64,000 nucleotides of DNA from Bacteroidales bacterium UBA5072 (GTDB lineage Bacteria > Bacteroidota > Bacteroidia > Bacteroidales > UBA10428), in the NCBI GenBank assembly GCA_002415855.1, contig DIAS01000136.1, positions 51,484 to 115,483 on the forward strand. Direction: 5' to 3'. Under the pieces are notes generated by a model that was given only the letters and a program-made list of their open reading frames with translations, made no database searches and had not been told where the DNA came from. Position 1 is the stretch's first letter; the number at the start of each line of letters is the position of its first letter. A program made the translations under genes and the position numbers. Shown here in pieces: positions 34,336-42,948 of this stretch.

Positions 34336-34346
34336 TCTTTTTTTTG

Positions 34347-34354
34347 TATCTTTA
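34347..34354 (+). promoter_or_regulatory. Possible -7 element of the OmpA-family gene
   Basis: TATCTTTA, one base from TAnnTTTG, lies 51 bases before the start codon and just after a T8G run that follows the ROK stop codon. Confidence 0.3.
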
Positions 34355-34405
34355 AGGTTATACCGCGAGATTTACTGCTCATTAATAATAAACCTTGTTC
34401 CAACC

Positions 34406-35710
34406 ATGAAAACGATTTGTAGATTGCTGCTTGCCGGTATTATGCTGGTACTGACAAGTGATTATCTGAATGCACAAATTGACATTGAGGACAAAATCAA
34501 GAGAAAAGTCCAGGATAAGGCTGACCAACATGTCGATGAAGGTATTGATAAAGCGCTCGATGCAGCTGAGGAAGGAGTGGAGGAAGCTGTAAAGGGAGAG
34601 GAACCGGAAGAACCGGCAAAGGAGGAAGCAACTGAAGCAGAGACACCCCAAAAAACTGAACATGACCCTCAGGAGAATCCTGCACAGGCCAGTCCGTCGA
34701 CACAAACTTTTGCAGCCTATTCAAAATATGATTTTGTTCCCGGAGAAAAAGTAATCCTGTTTGAAGATTTTTCCCAGGACAATGTCGGCGACTTTCCGGC
34801 TTTGTGGAATACCGATGCTTCGGGGGAGGTCATGACCACCAATGTTTACCCCGGGAAATGGTTCAAGCCCATGGGAGATGGAGTTTACCTGCTCGAAAAG
34901 CTGATCGATTTCCCCGATAATTATACCATTGAATTTGATGTTATTCCACAATACAAGGAAGGAGCTGGTGATTGTGACTTTACACTGACAATATATGATC
35001 AGCCGGAACTGTCGCTTAATACGGATTTGTATCCGGGCAATGCCGGGTATCACCTTACATTGTCAGAGAATTACCATAGTTTCGTAAATTATAACCAGGA
35101 AACCGATAATCCCAATCAGATATCGGGTGAAAGCCGCACAGGACTCCTGGTTCCTGAAAAGTTGAATAAGGTAAAAATCTGGGTGCAGAAGCAAAGGATC
35201 AGGGTTTACATGGAAGAAAAGAAGGTATTCGATTTGCCCAGGGGAATTTTAGCCGGATACAAATACAATCATTTCAGAATTAGCCTTTGGAGCAGGGGAG
35301 GAGAGCCTCTGATCAGCAATATACGAATGGCGGCTGGCCGGCCTGACACACGCAGCAAACTCCTGACCGAAGGAAAACTGGTCACATACGGGATTTATTT
35401 TGATACTGGGAAGGATCTGGTCAAGCCCGAATCATATGGAACCCTGAAAGAAATTGCTGCTGTACTACAGGAAAATCCTGATGTACGGATAAAAATCGTG
35501 GGACATACCGACAGCGACGGAAACGATGCTTCTAACCTGGATCTGTCGAAACGTCGCGCTGCATCAGTAAAAGGCAGTTTAAGCAAGGATTTCGGCGTTG
35601 AAGGTTCCAGGATTGAAACCGACGGGAAAGGCGAGATTGAACCTGTTTCACCAAACACCACCGCAGAGGGCAAAGCAGCAAACCGGCGGGTAGAAATTAT
35701 CAGATTGTAG
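34406..35710 (+). CDS. OmpA family outer-membrane protein
   Basis: A 434-residue envelope protein. Residues 1-23 are a signal peptide ending in LNAQ. Residues ~25-100 are highly acidic and Lys-rich (predicted helical or disordered). A beta-sandwich-like region that resembles a LamG or glycanase fold follows (about 110-310). The C-terminal OmpA domain (about 325-434) has GHTDSDG and NRRVEI, the peptidoglycan-binding signature. It should tether the outer membrane to the cell wall; the middle domain may bind a glycan. No partner genes are obvious. Confidence 0.88.
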   Translation: MKTICRLLLAGIMLVLTSDYLNAQIDIEDKIKRKVQDKADQHVDEGIDKALDAAEEGVEEAVKGEEPEEPAKEEATEAETPQKTEHDPQENPAQASPSTQTFAAYSKYDFVPGEKVILFEDFSQDNVGDFPALWNTDASGEVMTTNVYPGKWFKPMGDGVYLLEKLIDFPDNYTIEFDVIPQYKEGAGDCDFTLTIYDQPELSLNTDLYPGNAGYHLTLSENYHSFVNYNQETDNPNQISGESRTGLLVPEKLNKVKIWVQKQRIRVYMEEKKVFDLPRGILAGYKYNHFRISLWSRGGEPLISNIRMAAGRPDTRSKLLTEGKLVTYGIYFDTGKDLVKPESYGTLKEIAAVLQENPDVRIKIVGHTDSDGNDASNLDLSKRRAASVKGSLSKDFGVEGSRIETDGKGEIEPVSPNTTAEGKAANRRVEIIRL

Positions 35711-35841
35711 GAATGCCAGATTGGAAGCTGTCAAAAAGTGAATAAAAATATCGCGGTTTTTTTCAAGAACATTCAGTTTTCATTTACTTTCATATTAAAA
35801 TAGCGAAGTATATCAACCAGTCGATTTAATGAACCTGACCC

Positions 35842-36219
35842 ATGGAAGACTTATTCATTCAAGGCACTGATTCACTACCGACCGTAGAACTGAATACCAG
35901 CGGTGATTTAAAGATTACCGGACGAGCACTGCCTGAAGATGCAAACAAATTCTTTGCACCGTTACTTGCGTGGATTAGCGGTTTTACATCGGAGGAGATT
36001 CACCTGGAAATTAATCTTGATTATTTTAACACAAGTGTTTCCAAACAATTACTCGATTTTTTCAAGATAATGGAAGGAAATCCCGGAATTAAGGCGGTCC
36101 ATGTAAAATGGATGTATGAGGAAGGTGATGAGGAGATGCTTGAATCGGGAGAATTGTATCAGGAATTGTTGCCAGGATTCAATTTTACTTTCCATAAATT
36201 TGCCGAGATCAACGATTGA
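35842..36219 (+). CDS. SiaC family regulatory phosphoprotein (DUF1987)
   Basis: A 125-residue protein of the DUF1987/SiaC family. In Pseudomonas, SiaC is phosphorylated on a Thr by the SiaB kinase and dephosphorylated by the PP2C phosphatase SiaA, and then controls a diguanylate cyclase and biofilm formation. The characteristic NLDYFNTSVSKQLLDFFKIM segment is near residues 54-74. No SiaB or SiaA gene is adjacent. A SpoIIE-type phosphatase fragment is at the far end of the window, 27 kb away. Confidence 0.85.
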   Translation: MEDLFIQGTDSLPTVELNTSGDLKITGRALPEDANKFFAPLLAWISGFTSEEIHLEINLDYFNTSVSKQLLDFFKIMEGNPGIKAVHVKWMYEEGDEEMLESGELYQELLPGFNFTFHKFAEIND

Positions 36220-36258
36220 GCATCCCTTATTCCCCCTGAATTCTTCTGAACAATTCTT

Positions 36259-36306
36259 GTTCCCGCGTGTTATTTAGTGGGGAACTTAACTGTCAAAACG
36301 GCAGTT
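36259..36306 (+). terminator. Two tandem hairpins after the SiaC gene
   Basis: GTTCCC (36259-36264) pairs with GGGAAC (36280-36285), and AACTGTC (36288-36294) with GGCAGTT (36300-36306; one G-T pair). They lie between the SiaC stop and the thioredoxin start. There is no T-run, so termination is uncertain. Confidence 0.35.
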
Positions 36307-36382
36307 TAAATTATAATATCTATATATATAAATATTTTGGTTTGATTATTGATGGGGAAGTAACAAAGTAAAAATATATACA

Positions 36383-36745
36383 ATGAATTTAGAGCATTTG
36401 ACAAAAGAGACCTTTAAAAAGAAGGTATTTAATTTCGAACTCAACAAGGAATGGAAATATGAAGGCAGCAAGCCCGCCATTATCGACTTCTATGCTGACT
36501 GGTGTGCGCCATGCAGGATGGTAGCCCCGATCCTCGAGGAATTAAAGGATGAGTATACAGACAAACTCGAGATATACAAAGTGAACACTGAGCAGGAGCG
36601 TGAGCTGTCAGCCATGTTTGGGATACAGAGTATTCCCAGTCTGTTGTTTATTCCACTTGAAGGACAACCGCAAATGGCGATGGGAGCTCTGCCCAAGGAC
36701 ACCTTCAAGCAGGCAATCGACGATGTGCTGAATGTGAAAGAATGA
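36383..36745 (+). CDS. trxA: Thioredoxin
   Basis: A 120-residue thioredoxin, a cytosolic disulphide reductase. The active site is C41-A-P-C44 in DWCAPC, a variant of the common CGPC that is frequent in Bacteroidota. The cis-Pro segment SIPSLLFIP is present. There is no signal peptide, so it is cytoplasmic. Its stop overlaps the start of the next small gene as ATGA. Confidence 0.94.
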   Translation: MNLEHLTKETFKKKVFNFELNKEWKYEGSKPAIIDFYADWCAPCRMVAPILEELKDEYTDKLEIYKVNTEQERELSAMFGIQSIPSLLFIPLEGQPQMAMGALPKDTFKQAIDDVLNVKE

Positions 36746-36951
36746 GGACTTACCTGAAAAAATTCTGGTTTATCATTTTGCTGTCATCCCTGGGGATTTT
36801 GTCCGGATATCTTTACTGGAGGTTTATCGGGTGTACATCGGGTTCCTGTCCGATAACCTCGCACTGGTATTCCAGTTCCCTGGCAGGTGGTATATTTGGA
36901 TATTTATCCGGCAGTATTGTGTCGGACTACCTGGGCAAGTCAGGACAATAG
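36742..36951 (+). CDS. DUF6132-like small membrane protein
   Basis: A 69-residue protein with two hydrophobic helices and the segment GCTSGSCPITSHW, as in the DUF6132 family that is often next to thioredoxin or rhodanese genes in Bacteroidota. The two Cys suggest a redox or metal role, but none is established. Its ATG overlaps the thioredoxin stop by 4 bases, so the two are translationally coupled. The 302 bases between its stop and the carboxylase gene hold a promoter but no convincing gene. Confidence 0.8.
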   Translation: MRTYLKKFWFIILLSSLGILSGYLYWRFIGCTSGSCPITSHWYSSSLAGGIFGYLSGSIVSDYLGKSGQ

Positions 36952-37020
36952 CCTGCCAAAAATATTCGTCCCCAAGTTTAAGATGATCAACAGGTTAATG
37001 GCCTGCTGCGGCCTGCCTAT

Positions 37021-37052
37021 TGATAATGTCATTTATTTATTGTTAACTTTGT
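37021..37052 (+). promoter_or_regulatory. Bacteroidota-type promoter upstream of the carboxylase operon
   Basis: TTG at 37021-37023 and TAACTTTG at 37045-37052 are separated by 21 bases, the usual -33/-7 arrangement. The start codon of the carboxylase gene lies about 200 bases downstream, so the transcript would have an unusually long leader of about 195 bases. Confidence 0.55.
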
Positions 37053-37253
37053 TGCGCTTATTCAAATTCACGTTCTTTAAATCTGTCTGGAATATCGTTG
37101 TATACCCTGATCCGGGCAGACAATTTCGAAAGGATATGAAATTGATAATTTTTACCTATGCAGCTATTCTGTCCGTTGAAATATTACCAATTCCCCCCGG
37201 TTTCTTTCGTATTTTTAAAGTCCTTATTTCATTAAACTCTTAATCCTTCTCAC

Positions 37254-38810
37254 ATGGATGTAAAAGGAAGACTTTACACGCGTTTTTTAGAAAGGACAAA
37301 AGCCTATGCAGCGCAGCAAAGCGATGCCATAATCGAGAAACAGCACAGCAAAGGTAAAATGACGGCCCGGGAAAGGGTAGATATGCTTTTTGATCCCGGC
37401 ACGTTTGAAGAAATTGACGCTTTTTCAATGCCCGGACCTGCTGGCGGTGATTTTGGAAAGAAGGTTACGGCTTTCGGTGACGGGGTTATCACAGGGTATG
37501 GCAGGATCAGCGGTCGTCTGGCTTTTGCCTATTCGCAGGATTTCACCGTAATGGGTGGATCACTGGGATCAGTCCATGCCTCCAAAATTGCCAAGATCCA
37601 GGACATGGCATTAAAGATGGGCGCACCCATTATCGGGCTCATTGATTCGGGCGGTGCCAGGATCCAGGAGGGTGTTGCCAGTCTGGCCGGATACGCTTCC
37701 ATTTTTAACCGGAATGTAACCTCCTCAGGCGTAATTCCGCAGATTTCCGTAATTATGGGACCTGCTGCAGGCGGTGCTGTGTATTCACCTTCCATAACAG
37801 ACTTCGTTTTCATGACGAACAAAACCAGCCATATGTTTGTCACAGGACCCAACGTGGTAAAAGAAGTACTGAATGAGGACGTATCATTTGATGATCTGGG
37901 CGGAGCCATGGTACATATGAAGAAAAGCGGTGTAGCCCATTTTGTTTACGAAGATGAGGAAAACACCATCCGGGGGGTTCAGAAGCTTTTGTCCTATCTG
38001 CCATCGAACAACCTTGAGAATCCTCCATTTTTTGAATATTGTGATACAGATCTGCGTGTTGATGATCGTTTTCGGGAAATTATTCCTGATGATCCCAATA
38101 AACCTTATGATATCAAAGAGATCATCAACCTGATTATTGACCGGAACACTTTTTTTGAGGTCGCCACCTTTTTTGCCCAGAACCTGGTCATAGGATTTGG
38201 CCGGCTTCGGGGCAAAACGATAGGAATTATTGCCAACCAGCCCAAGGTGTTAGCCGGAACGCTGGATATCAATTCCTCTGTGAAGGGAGCCCGGTTTATC
38301 AGGTTTTGTGATTCATTCAATATTCCAATTCTTACGCTTGAGGATGTGCCTGGATTTCTCCCGGGAGTCGATCAGGAGCATAACGGGATAATCAGGCACG
38401 GGGCCAAACTACTGTATGCCTATGCCGATGCAACAGTTCCGAAAATCACGGTCATCCTTCGGAAATCCTATGGAGGTGCCTATTGCGTTATGAACAGCAA
38501 GAACCTGGGGGGAGATTTCAATCTGGCCTGGCCGACAGCAGAAATTGCCGTAATGGGGCCTGAAGGAGCAGTCTCAATACTCTATCGAAAAGAATTATTG
38601 GAATCTGACGATCCTGCCAAGCTTAAGAAAGAATTGACAGCCCGTTACAGAGATGAAATAGCCAACCCTTATGTGGCTGATGACAAGGGATATATTGATG
38701 AGGTTATTGATCCGGCTGTTACCCGCAAAAAGTTGATTTCAGCCTTTGAGGCACTGGAGAATAAACATGTCAGCGTACCTTCGCGAAAACACGGGAATAT
38801 CCCCTTGTAG
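37254..38810 (+). CDS. pccB: Acyl-CoA carboxylase, carboxyltransferase subunit (propionyl-CoA carboxylase beta)
   Basis: A 518-residue carboxyltransferase that moves the carboxyl group from carboxybiotin to an acyl-CoA, most likely propionyl-CoA to give methylmalonyl-CoA. Family segments include GGSLGSVHASKI, IGLIDSGGARIQEG, GPAAGGAVYSP and the C-terminal YGGAYCVMNSK. First gene of a three-gene set with the biotin carboxylase and biotin carrier, so the whole enzyme is encoded here. No decarboxylase membrane subunits are nearby, which speaks for a carboxylase and not a sodium-pumping decarboxylase. Confidence 0.92.
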   Translation: MDVKGRLYTRFLERTKAYAAQQSDAIIEKQHSKGKMTARERVDMLFDPGTFEEIDAFSMPGPAGGDFGKKVTAFGDGVITGYGRISGRLAFAYSQDFTVMGGSLGSVHASKIAKIQDMALKMGAPIIGLIDSGGARIQEGVASLAGYASIFNRNVTSSGVIPQISVIMGPAAGGAVYSPSITDFVFMTNKTSHMFVTGPNVVKEVLNEDVSFDDLGGAMVHMKKSGVAHFVYEDEENTIRGVQKLLSYLPSNNLENPPFFEYCDTDLRVDDRFREIIPDDPNKPYDIKEIINLIIDRNTFFEVATFFAQNLVIGFGRLRGKTIGIIANQPKVLAGTLDINSSVKGARFIRFCDSFNIPILTLEDVPGFLPGVDQEHNGIIRHGAKLLYAYADATVPKITVILRKSYGGAYCVMNSKNLGGDFNLAWPTAEIAVMGPEGAVSILYRKELLESDDPAKLKKELTARYRDEIANPYVADDKGYIDEVIDPAVTRKKLISAFEALENKHVSVPSRKHGNIPL

Positions 38811-38855
38811 TTTAAGAAACATATTGAATCCAGCAAAATTTAACCAATTCACCGG

Positions 38856-40361
38856 ATGAAAATAAAGAGCCTGCTCATTGCAAACCGTGGCGAAATAGCT
38901 GTCAGAATTCATGAGACAGCCAAGAGGATGAATATCAAGACCATCGGGATCAAAACAGCCAAAGAACCAAATGCATTGTACCTCAGACTGGTTGACGATG
39001 TTGTGGATTTTTCGGATAGCCAGGATGAGATCCCCGAATTCCTTGATATTGAAAGAATCATTGAGGCCGCACACCAGAGCAAAGCAGATGCCATACATCC
39101 TGGCTATGGATTCCTGGCAGAGAATCCTTATTTTGCCCGACGCTGTGAAGAGGAAAAGATATTATTTGTAGGACCTTCCGCTCTGGCAATATTTAAAATG
39201 GGCAATAAAACCATCGCCAAACAAATAGCCCAGCGGTACAATGTTCCTTTATTGCAGGGCAGCCAGAGAACCATTAAAGATTCGAAAGAGGCTGAAGACA
39301 TTGCAGAAAAGATCGGTTACCCCGTCATCCTTAAAGCGGCAGCCGGAGGAGGAGGTAGGGGTATGCGGATTGTGGAAAAAGCTTCGAACATGGAAAAGAT
39401 GTTCCGGATGGCTGCCAATGAATCGGAGAAGGCGTTTAACGATTCCTCACTGTTTATTGAGAAGTATGTCAGGAATCCCAGGCACATTGAATTTCAGATC
39501 ATGGGGGACAGACATGGAAATTATATCCATCTGGGAGAGCGTGAATGTTCCATCCAGCGTAAACACCAGAAGTTAATCGAGGAATCTCCTTCAGTAGCAC
39601 TGGATGAGAAGCTTCGCATTGAGATGGGAGAGGCTGCTGTCAGAATCGCCAAAGCGGTTTACTATCATTCCGTTGGTACGGTGGAGTTTTTACTGGATGC
39701 CGATAAGAATTTCTTTTTCATGGAAATGAATACGCGCATTCAGGTTGAACACCCTGTAACGGAGGCAGTTTCAGGTATTGATCTTGTGGAATGGCAGCTC
39801 AGGATCGCCGAAGGGCAGCAACTTACCCTGAAACAGGAGGACATCAAGCTCGCAGGTTGGGCAATCGAATGCCGTATAAATGCTGAGGATGTGCAGGCCG
39901 GTTTTTCACCCAACCTGGGGATCATTGAAAAGGTATCCTTTCCGAAAGGCAAAAACATTCGGGTAGATACGGGCATAACGGATTATTCCGTGATCACCCC
40001 GTATTTTGATTCCATGGTAGCCAAGGTCATTATCCATGCCGAGAACCGTGAGAAGGCCATTTCAGCTGCCAACTCAGCACTGAAGAAGATCTGGATCAGG
40101 GGGATAAAAACCACCGTACCCTTCTGCCTGGCAGTTCTGAACAACAAAAAATTCAAGGATGGGGATTTCAATACCTCCTTTATAGAAAAGGAAATGGAGA
40201 AGCTCTATTACAATGAAGAGGAGGATGAAATGCTGGCTGCTTATGTAGCTGCTTTCGATTTTGCCGCCGAACTCGAGACCGACCGTTCTGCAAAACCGGA
40301 TTTTGAGCGTGGCAAGAATATCAGTCCCTGGGTATTGAACAAACGTCTGAAATCATTATAG
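38856..40361 (+). CDS. accC: Biotin carboxylase subunit of acyl-CoA carboxylase
   Basis: A 501-residue ATP-grasp enzyme that carboxylates biotin with bicarbonate and ATP. Motifs: N-terminal IANRGEIAVRI, glycine loop KAAAGGGGRGMRIV, and FMEMNTRIQVEHPVTE. It lies 45 bases after the carboxyltransferase and 10 bases before the biotin carrier. Because it is paired with an acyl-CoA carboxylase beta subunit, it more probably serves propionyl-CoA carboxylation than fatty-acid synthesis. Confidence 0.92.
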   Translation: MKIKSLLIANRGEIAVRIHETAKRMNIKTIGIKTAKEPNALYLRLVDDVVDFSDSQDEIPEFLDIERIIEAAHQSKADAIHPGYGFLAENPYFARRCEEEKILFVGPSALAIFKMGNKTIAKQIAQRYNVPLLQGSQRTIKDSKEAEDIAEKIGYPVILKAAAGGGGRGMRIVEKASNMEKMFRMAANESEKAFNDSSLFIEKYVRNPRHIEFQIMGDRHGNYIHLGERECSIQRKHQKLIEESPSVALDEKLRIEMGEAAVRIAKAVYYHSVGTVEFLLDADKNFFFMEMNTRIQVEHPVTEAVSGIDLVEWQLRIAEGQQLTLKQEDIKLAGWAIECRINAEDVQAGFSPNLGIIEKVSFPKGKNIRVDTGITDYSVITPYFDSMVAKVIIHAENREKAISAANSALKKIWIRGIKTTVPFCLAVLNNKKFKDGDFNTSFIEKEMEKLYYNEEEDEMLAAYVAAFDFAAELETDRSAKPDFERGKNISPWVLNKRLKSL

Positions 40362-40371
40362 AAACTGACTT

Positions 40372-40908
40372 ATGAAGCTACTGAAACCCAAGAAGAAAAA
40401 CGATCCCGAGTATATTGCGGTTTCCCCCGCCGGGAAAAAATATGTCATCAGAAATCCTTTCAGTGAAGAGCTCAGGATTAACGGGCACAAGCAGGATGTG
40501 AAGATTTTTGAGGACAAGGAAGGATTTACATTCATAGAATTTAAAAACAAAAAGTACCTCGCTGAGATTACCGATAAGAGTCAGAACAAATATACCGTGC
40601 TATTGAACGGATTGAGTTATTCTTTTACCATTGAGTCTCCGATATCCTACAAGAGGAGAAAATACCTGGAGAAACATAAACAGACCAATAAGCTTGAGAT
40701 TATCTCAGCCCCCATGCCCGGCAAGATAGCCGAGCTTCTTGTTGAAGAAAATACACAGGTTAAGGAAGGAGAAGCAATCCTTATTCTGGAAGCCATGAAG
40801 ATGCAAAATGAAATCATTACCCAGGTATCCGGAAAAATTCAAAAGATCCATGTCAAGGCAGGTGATTCAGTTTCCAAGGATGAGGTATTAATGGAGATTG
40901 AAAGGTAA
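40372..40908 (+). CDS. Biotin carboxyl carrier protein
   Basis: A 178-residue biotin carrier. The C-terminal biotinyl-lipoyl domain (about 105-178) holds the biotinylated Lys in EAMKMQNE (K143). The N-terminal part carries a charged linker region and is not Ala/Pro-rich as in pyruvate carboxylase. It is the third subunit of the carboxylase. The purine nucleoside phosphorylase gene follows almost immediately and may be read in the same transcript. Confidence 0.9.
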   Translation: MKLLKPKKKNDPEYIAVSPAGKKYVIRNPFSEELRINGHKQDVKIFEDKEGFTFIEFKNKKYLAEITDKSQNKYTVLLNGLSYSFTIESPISYKRRKYLEKHKQTNKLEIISAPMPGKIAELLVEENTQVKEGEAILILEAMKMQNEIITQVSGKIQKIHVKAGDSVSKDEVLMEIER

Positions 40909-40941
40909 TTGCTACATTTGGACAAGCAAATTCAAGATCAC

Positions 40942-41751
40942 ATGCCTGACAAGATCAAACAGACTGTTGAATTCCTGAATCTGGCCGGAATCACTGATCC
41001 TGAAATCGGTATAGTTCTGGGCACAGGATTAGGAAAGTTGGTGGATGAACTGGAAATAATCAAATCCATTGATTATGCTGATATTCCGAACTTTCCCCTG
41101 GCCACTGTGGAGTCCCATACAGGAAGACTCATTTACGGGTTGCTGCATGGGAAGCGAATACTGGCCATGCAAGGCCGCTTCCATTATTATGAAGGATACT
41201 CCCTGCAGGAAGTTACCTTTCCGATCAGGGTAATGAAAAGTCTTGGAGCAAAATACCTCCTGCTGTCGAATGCTGCCGGCGCAATGAATCTGAGCTTTAA
41301 GAAGGGAAACCTGATGCTGATCGATGATCATATCAGTCTTCTTCCGGATAATCCGCTTCGAGGCCGGAATCTGGATGAATATGGTTCCCGGTTCCCGGAT
41401 ATGAGTCAACCCTATTCAAATGTTTTGAATAATAAGCTCATGGAGGTTGCACGCCGTGAAAATATTGTCCTGCACAAGGGAGTTTATGTCTCGGTAATGG
41501 GACCAAATCTGGAAACGCGCGCAGAGTACAGGATGTATAGAAATTTTGCAGATGCTGTTGGCATGTCCACTGTTCCTGAGGTAATTGTGGCCAACCATAT
41601 GGACCTGCCCTGTGCAGCCGTTTCAGTCCTTACGGATGAATGTGATCCTGACCACCTGGAGCCTGCAAAAATTGAAGATATTCTCGAGATTGCCGGTAAA
41701 GCTGAGAAGCACCTCATCCGGCTCTTTTCCGGTCTTATTCAGGAATTATAG
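40942..41751 (+). CDS. Purine nucleoside phosphorylase
   Basis: A 269-residue trimeric-type PNP that splits purine nucleosides with phosphate. Typical segments are LGTGLGKLVDEL, SHTGRLIYG, LSNAAGAMNLS and MGPNLETRAEYRM. The frame runs back to a TTG at 40909 right after the previous stop, but the ATG at 40942 (MPDKIKQTVEFL) matches family N-termini. Confidence 0.92.
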   Translation: MPDKIKQTVEFLNLAGITDPEIGIVLGTGLGKLVDELEIIKSIDYADIPNFPLATVESHTGRLIYGLLHGKRILAMQGRFHYYEGYSLQEVTFPIRVMKSLGAKYLLLSNAAGAMNLSFKKGNLMLIDDHISLLPDNPLRGRNLDEYGSRFPDMSQPYSNVLNNKLMEVARRENIVLHKGVYVSVMGPNLETRAEYRMYRNFADAVGMSTVPEVIVANHMDLPCAAVSVLTDECDPDHLEPAKIEDILEIAGKAEKHLIRLFSGLIQEL

Positions 41752-41804
41752 TGTTTTCCCCTGTCCCTTGGCGATGTTGTTAATTTAATAAGGCATTCAG
41801 CAAA

Positions 41805-42824
41805 ATGATAATGGTTACCGGGGCTACCGGGTTTCTGGGAGCACATGTATTGTTTGAATTGGTTAGCAGAGGAGAATCTGTTCAGGCAATGTACCGGCAG
41901 CAAGACAAAATAACCAATGTCAGAAAAATTTTCGGTTATTACACGGATGATATCAATGTGTTATGGAACAGGATTGTATGGATCCATGGTGATGTTCTGG
42001 ATTACTTTTCCCTCCTGGAAAGCCTGGCAAATGTAACCGAAGTGTATCATGCTGCCGGGATGGTTTCTTTTGATGACCGCGCCAGAAAGCAGCTTGAACT
42101 GACGAATGTTCTGGGCACAGCCAACCTTGTCAATGCCTGCATGGAAAAGGGCGTTTATAAGTTCTGCCATGTGAGTTCCATAGCTACGCTGGGTGAATCA
42201 GATGGAGCTGAATCTATTGATGAAAACATGATCTGGAATCCCGGTTCTTCTGCATCAGCTTATGCTATAAGCAAGTTAAAAGGGGAAATGGAAGTCTGGC
42301 GCGGGATACATGAAGGCCTTAAAGCTGTTATCGTGAATCCCTCCGTGATCATCGGGCCAGGCATGTGGCTCGGCTCAGCACGGCAGTTGCTTGAACAAAT
42401 CAAAAAGGGGTTACGATATTACCCCGACGGCACCAGTGGTTACGTTGATGTGCGCGATACAGCCTCCGCTATGGTTCGATTGATGGAGCAGAACTGTTTT
42501 GGTGAGCGGTTCATCATAAACGCCGAAAATATTTCTCACCGTCAGGTACTGAATTATTTGGCCGATGCCATGAAACAAGCCGGTCCTGGTCGTCCGATTA
42601 CGCCATTTCTGACCAAAACAGCAGTGATAGCAGAATCCATCAGGGCTGCTATTGCAGGCCAGCCGCCAAGGATAACCCGGAGGGCGCTTGAAATAGCGTC
42701 TGAAAAACTGGCTTATTCCAACAAGAAAGTTTCGGAAGCAATCGCCATCCGGTTTACCACCATTGAAGAATCCTGTAAAACATCCATGCCTCTTTTCCTT
42801 GCAGAAACCGGATCTGCCAGCTGA
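41805..42824 (+). CDS. NAD-dependent epimerase/dehydratase family protein (extended SDR)
   Basis: A 339-residue extended short-chain dehydrogenase. The nucleotide motif GATGFLGAH is near residues 6-14 and the catalytic Tyr-Lys lies in SAYAISKLKGE. It resembles dihydroflavonol-reductase-like Bacteroidota proteins; the substrate is unknown. It has a second in-frame ATG two codons in. It follows the PNP gene after 53 bases. Confidence 0.85.
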   Translation: MIMVTGATGFLGAHVLFELVSRGESVQAMYRQQDKITNVRKIFGYYTDDINVLWNRIVWIHGDVLDYFSLLESLANVTEVYHAAGMVSFDDRARKQLELTNVLGTANLVNACMEKGVYKFCHVSSIATLGESDGAESIDENMIWNPGSSASAYAISKLKGEMEVWRGIHEGLKAVIVNPSVIIGPGMWLGSARQLLEQIKKGLRYYPDGTSGYVDVRDTASAMVRLMEQNCFGERFIINAENISHRQVLNYLADAMKQAGPGRPITPFLTKTAVIAESIRAAIAGQPPRITRRALEIASEKLAYSNKKVSEAIAIRFTTIEESCKTSMPLFLAETGSAS

Positions 42825-42948
42825 TTCCAGCATCATTGCTGCTCCGCGAACAAATTATTATTTTTTACAGGTATCCAGGGTTACTTTTTTAAGGTAAAGG
42901 GTATTAATGATTCAGAATTACCCACATTTAAAACCTTATTAACCCGTT

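Noticed and set aside
36887..37243. 118-codon open frame between the DUF6132-like gene and the carboxylase
   Set aside because: It begins inside the upstream gene, contains the promoter of the next operon and shows no family resemblance; a shorter start at 36983 is no better supported.
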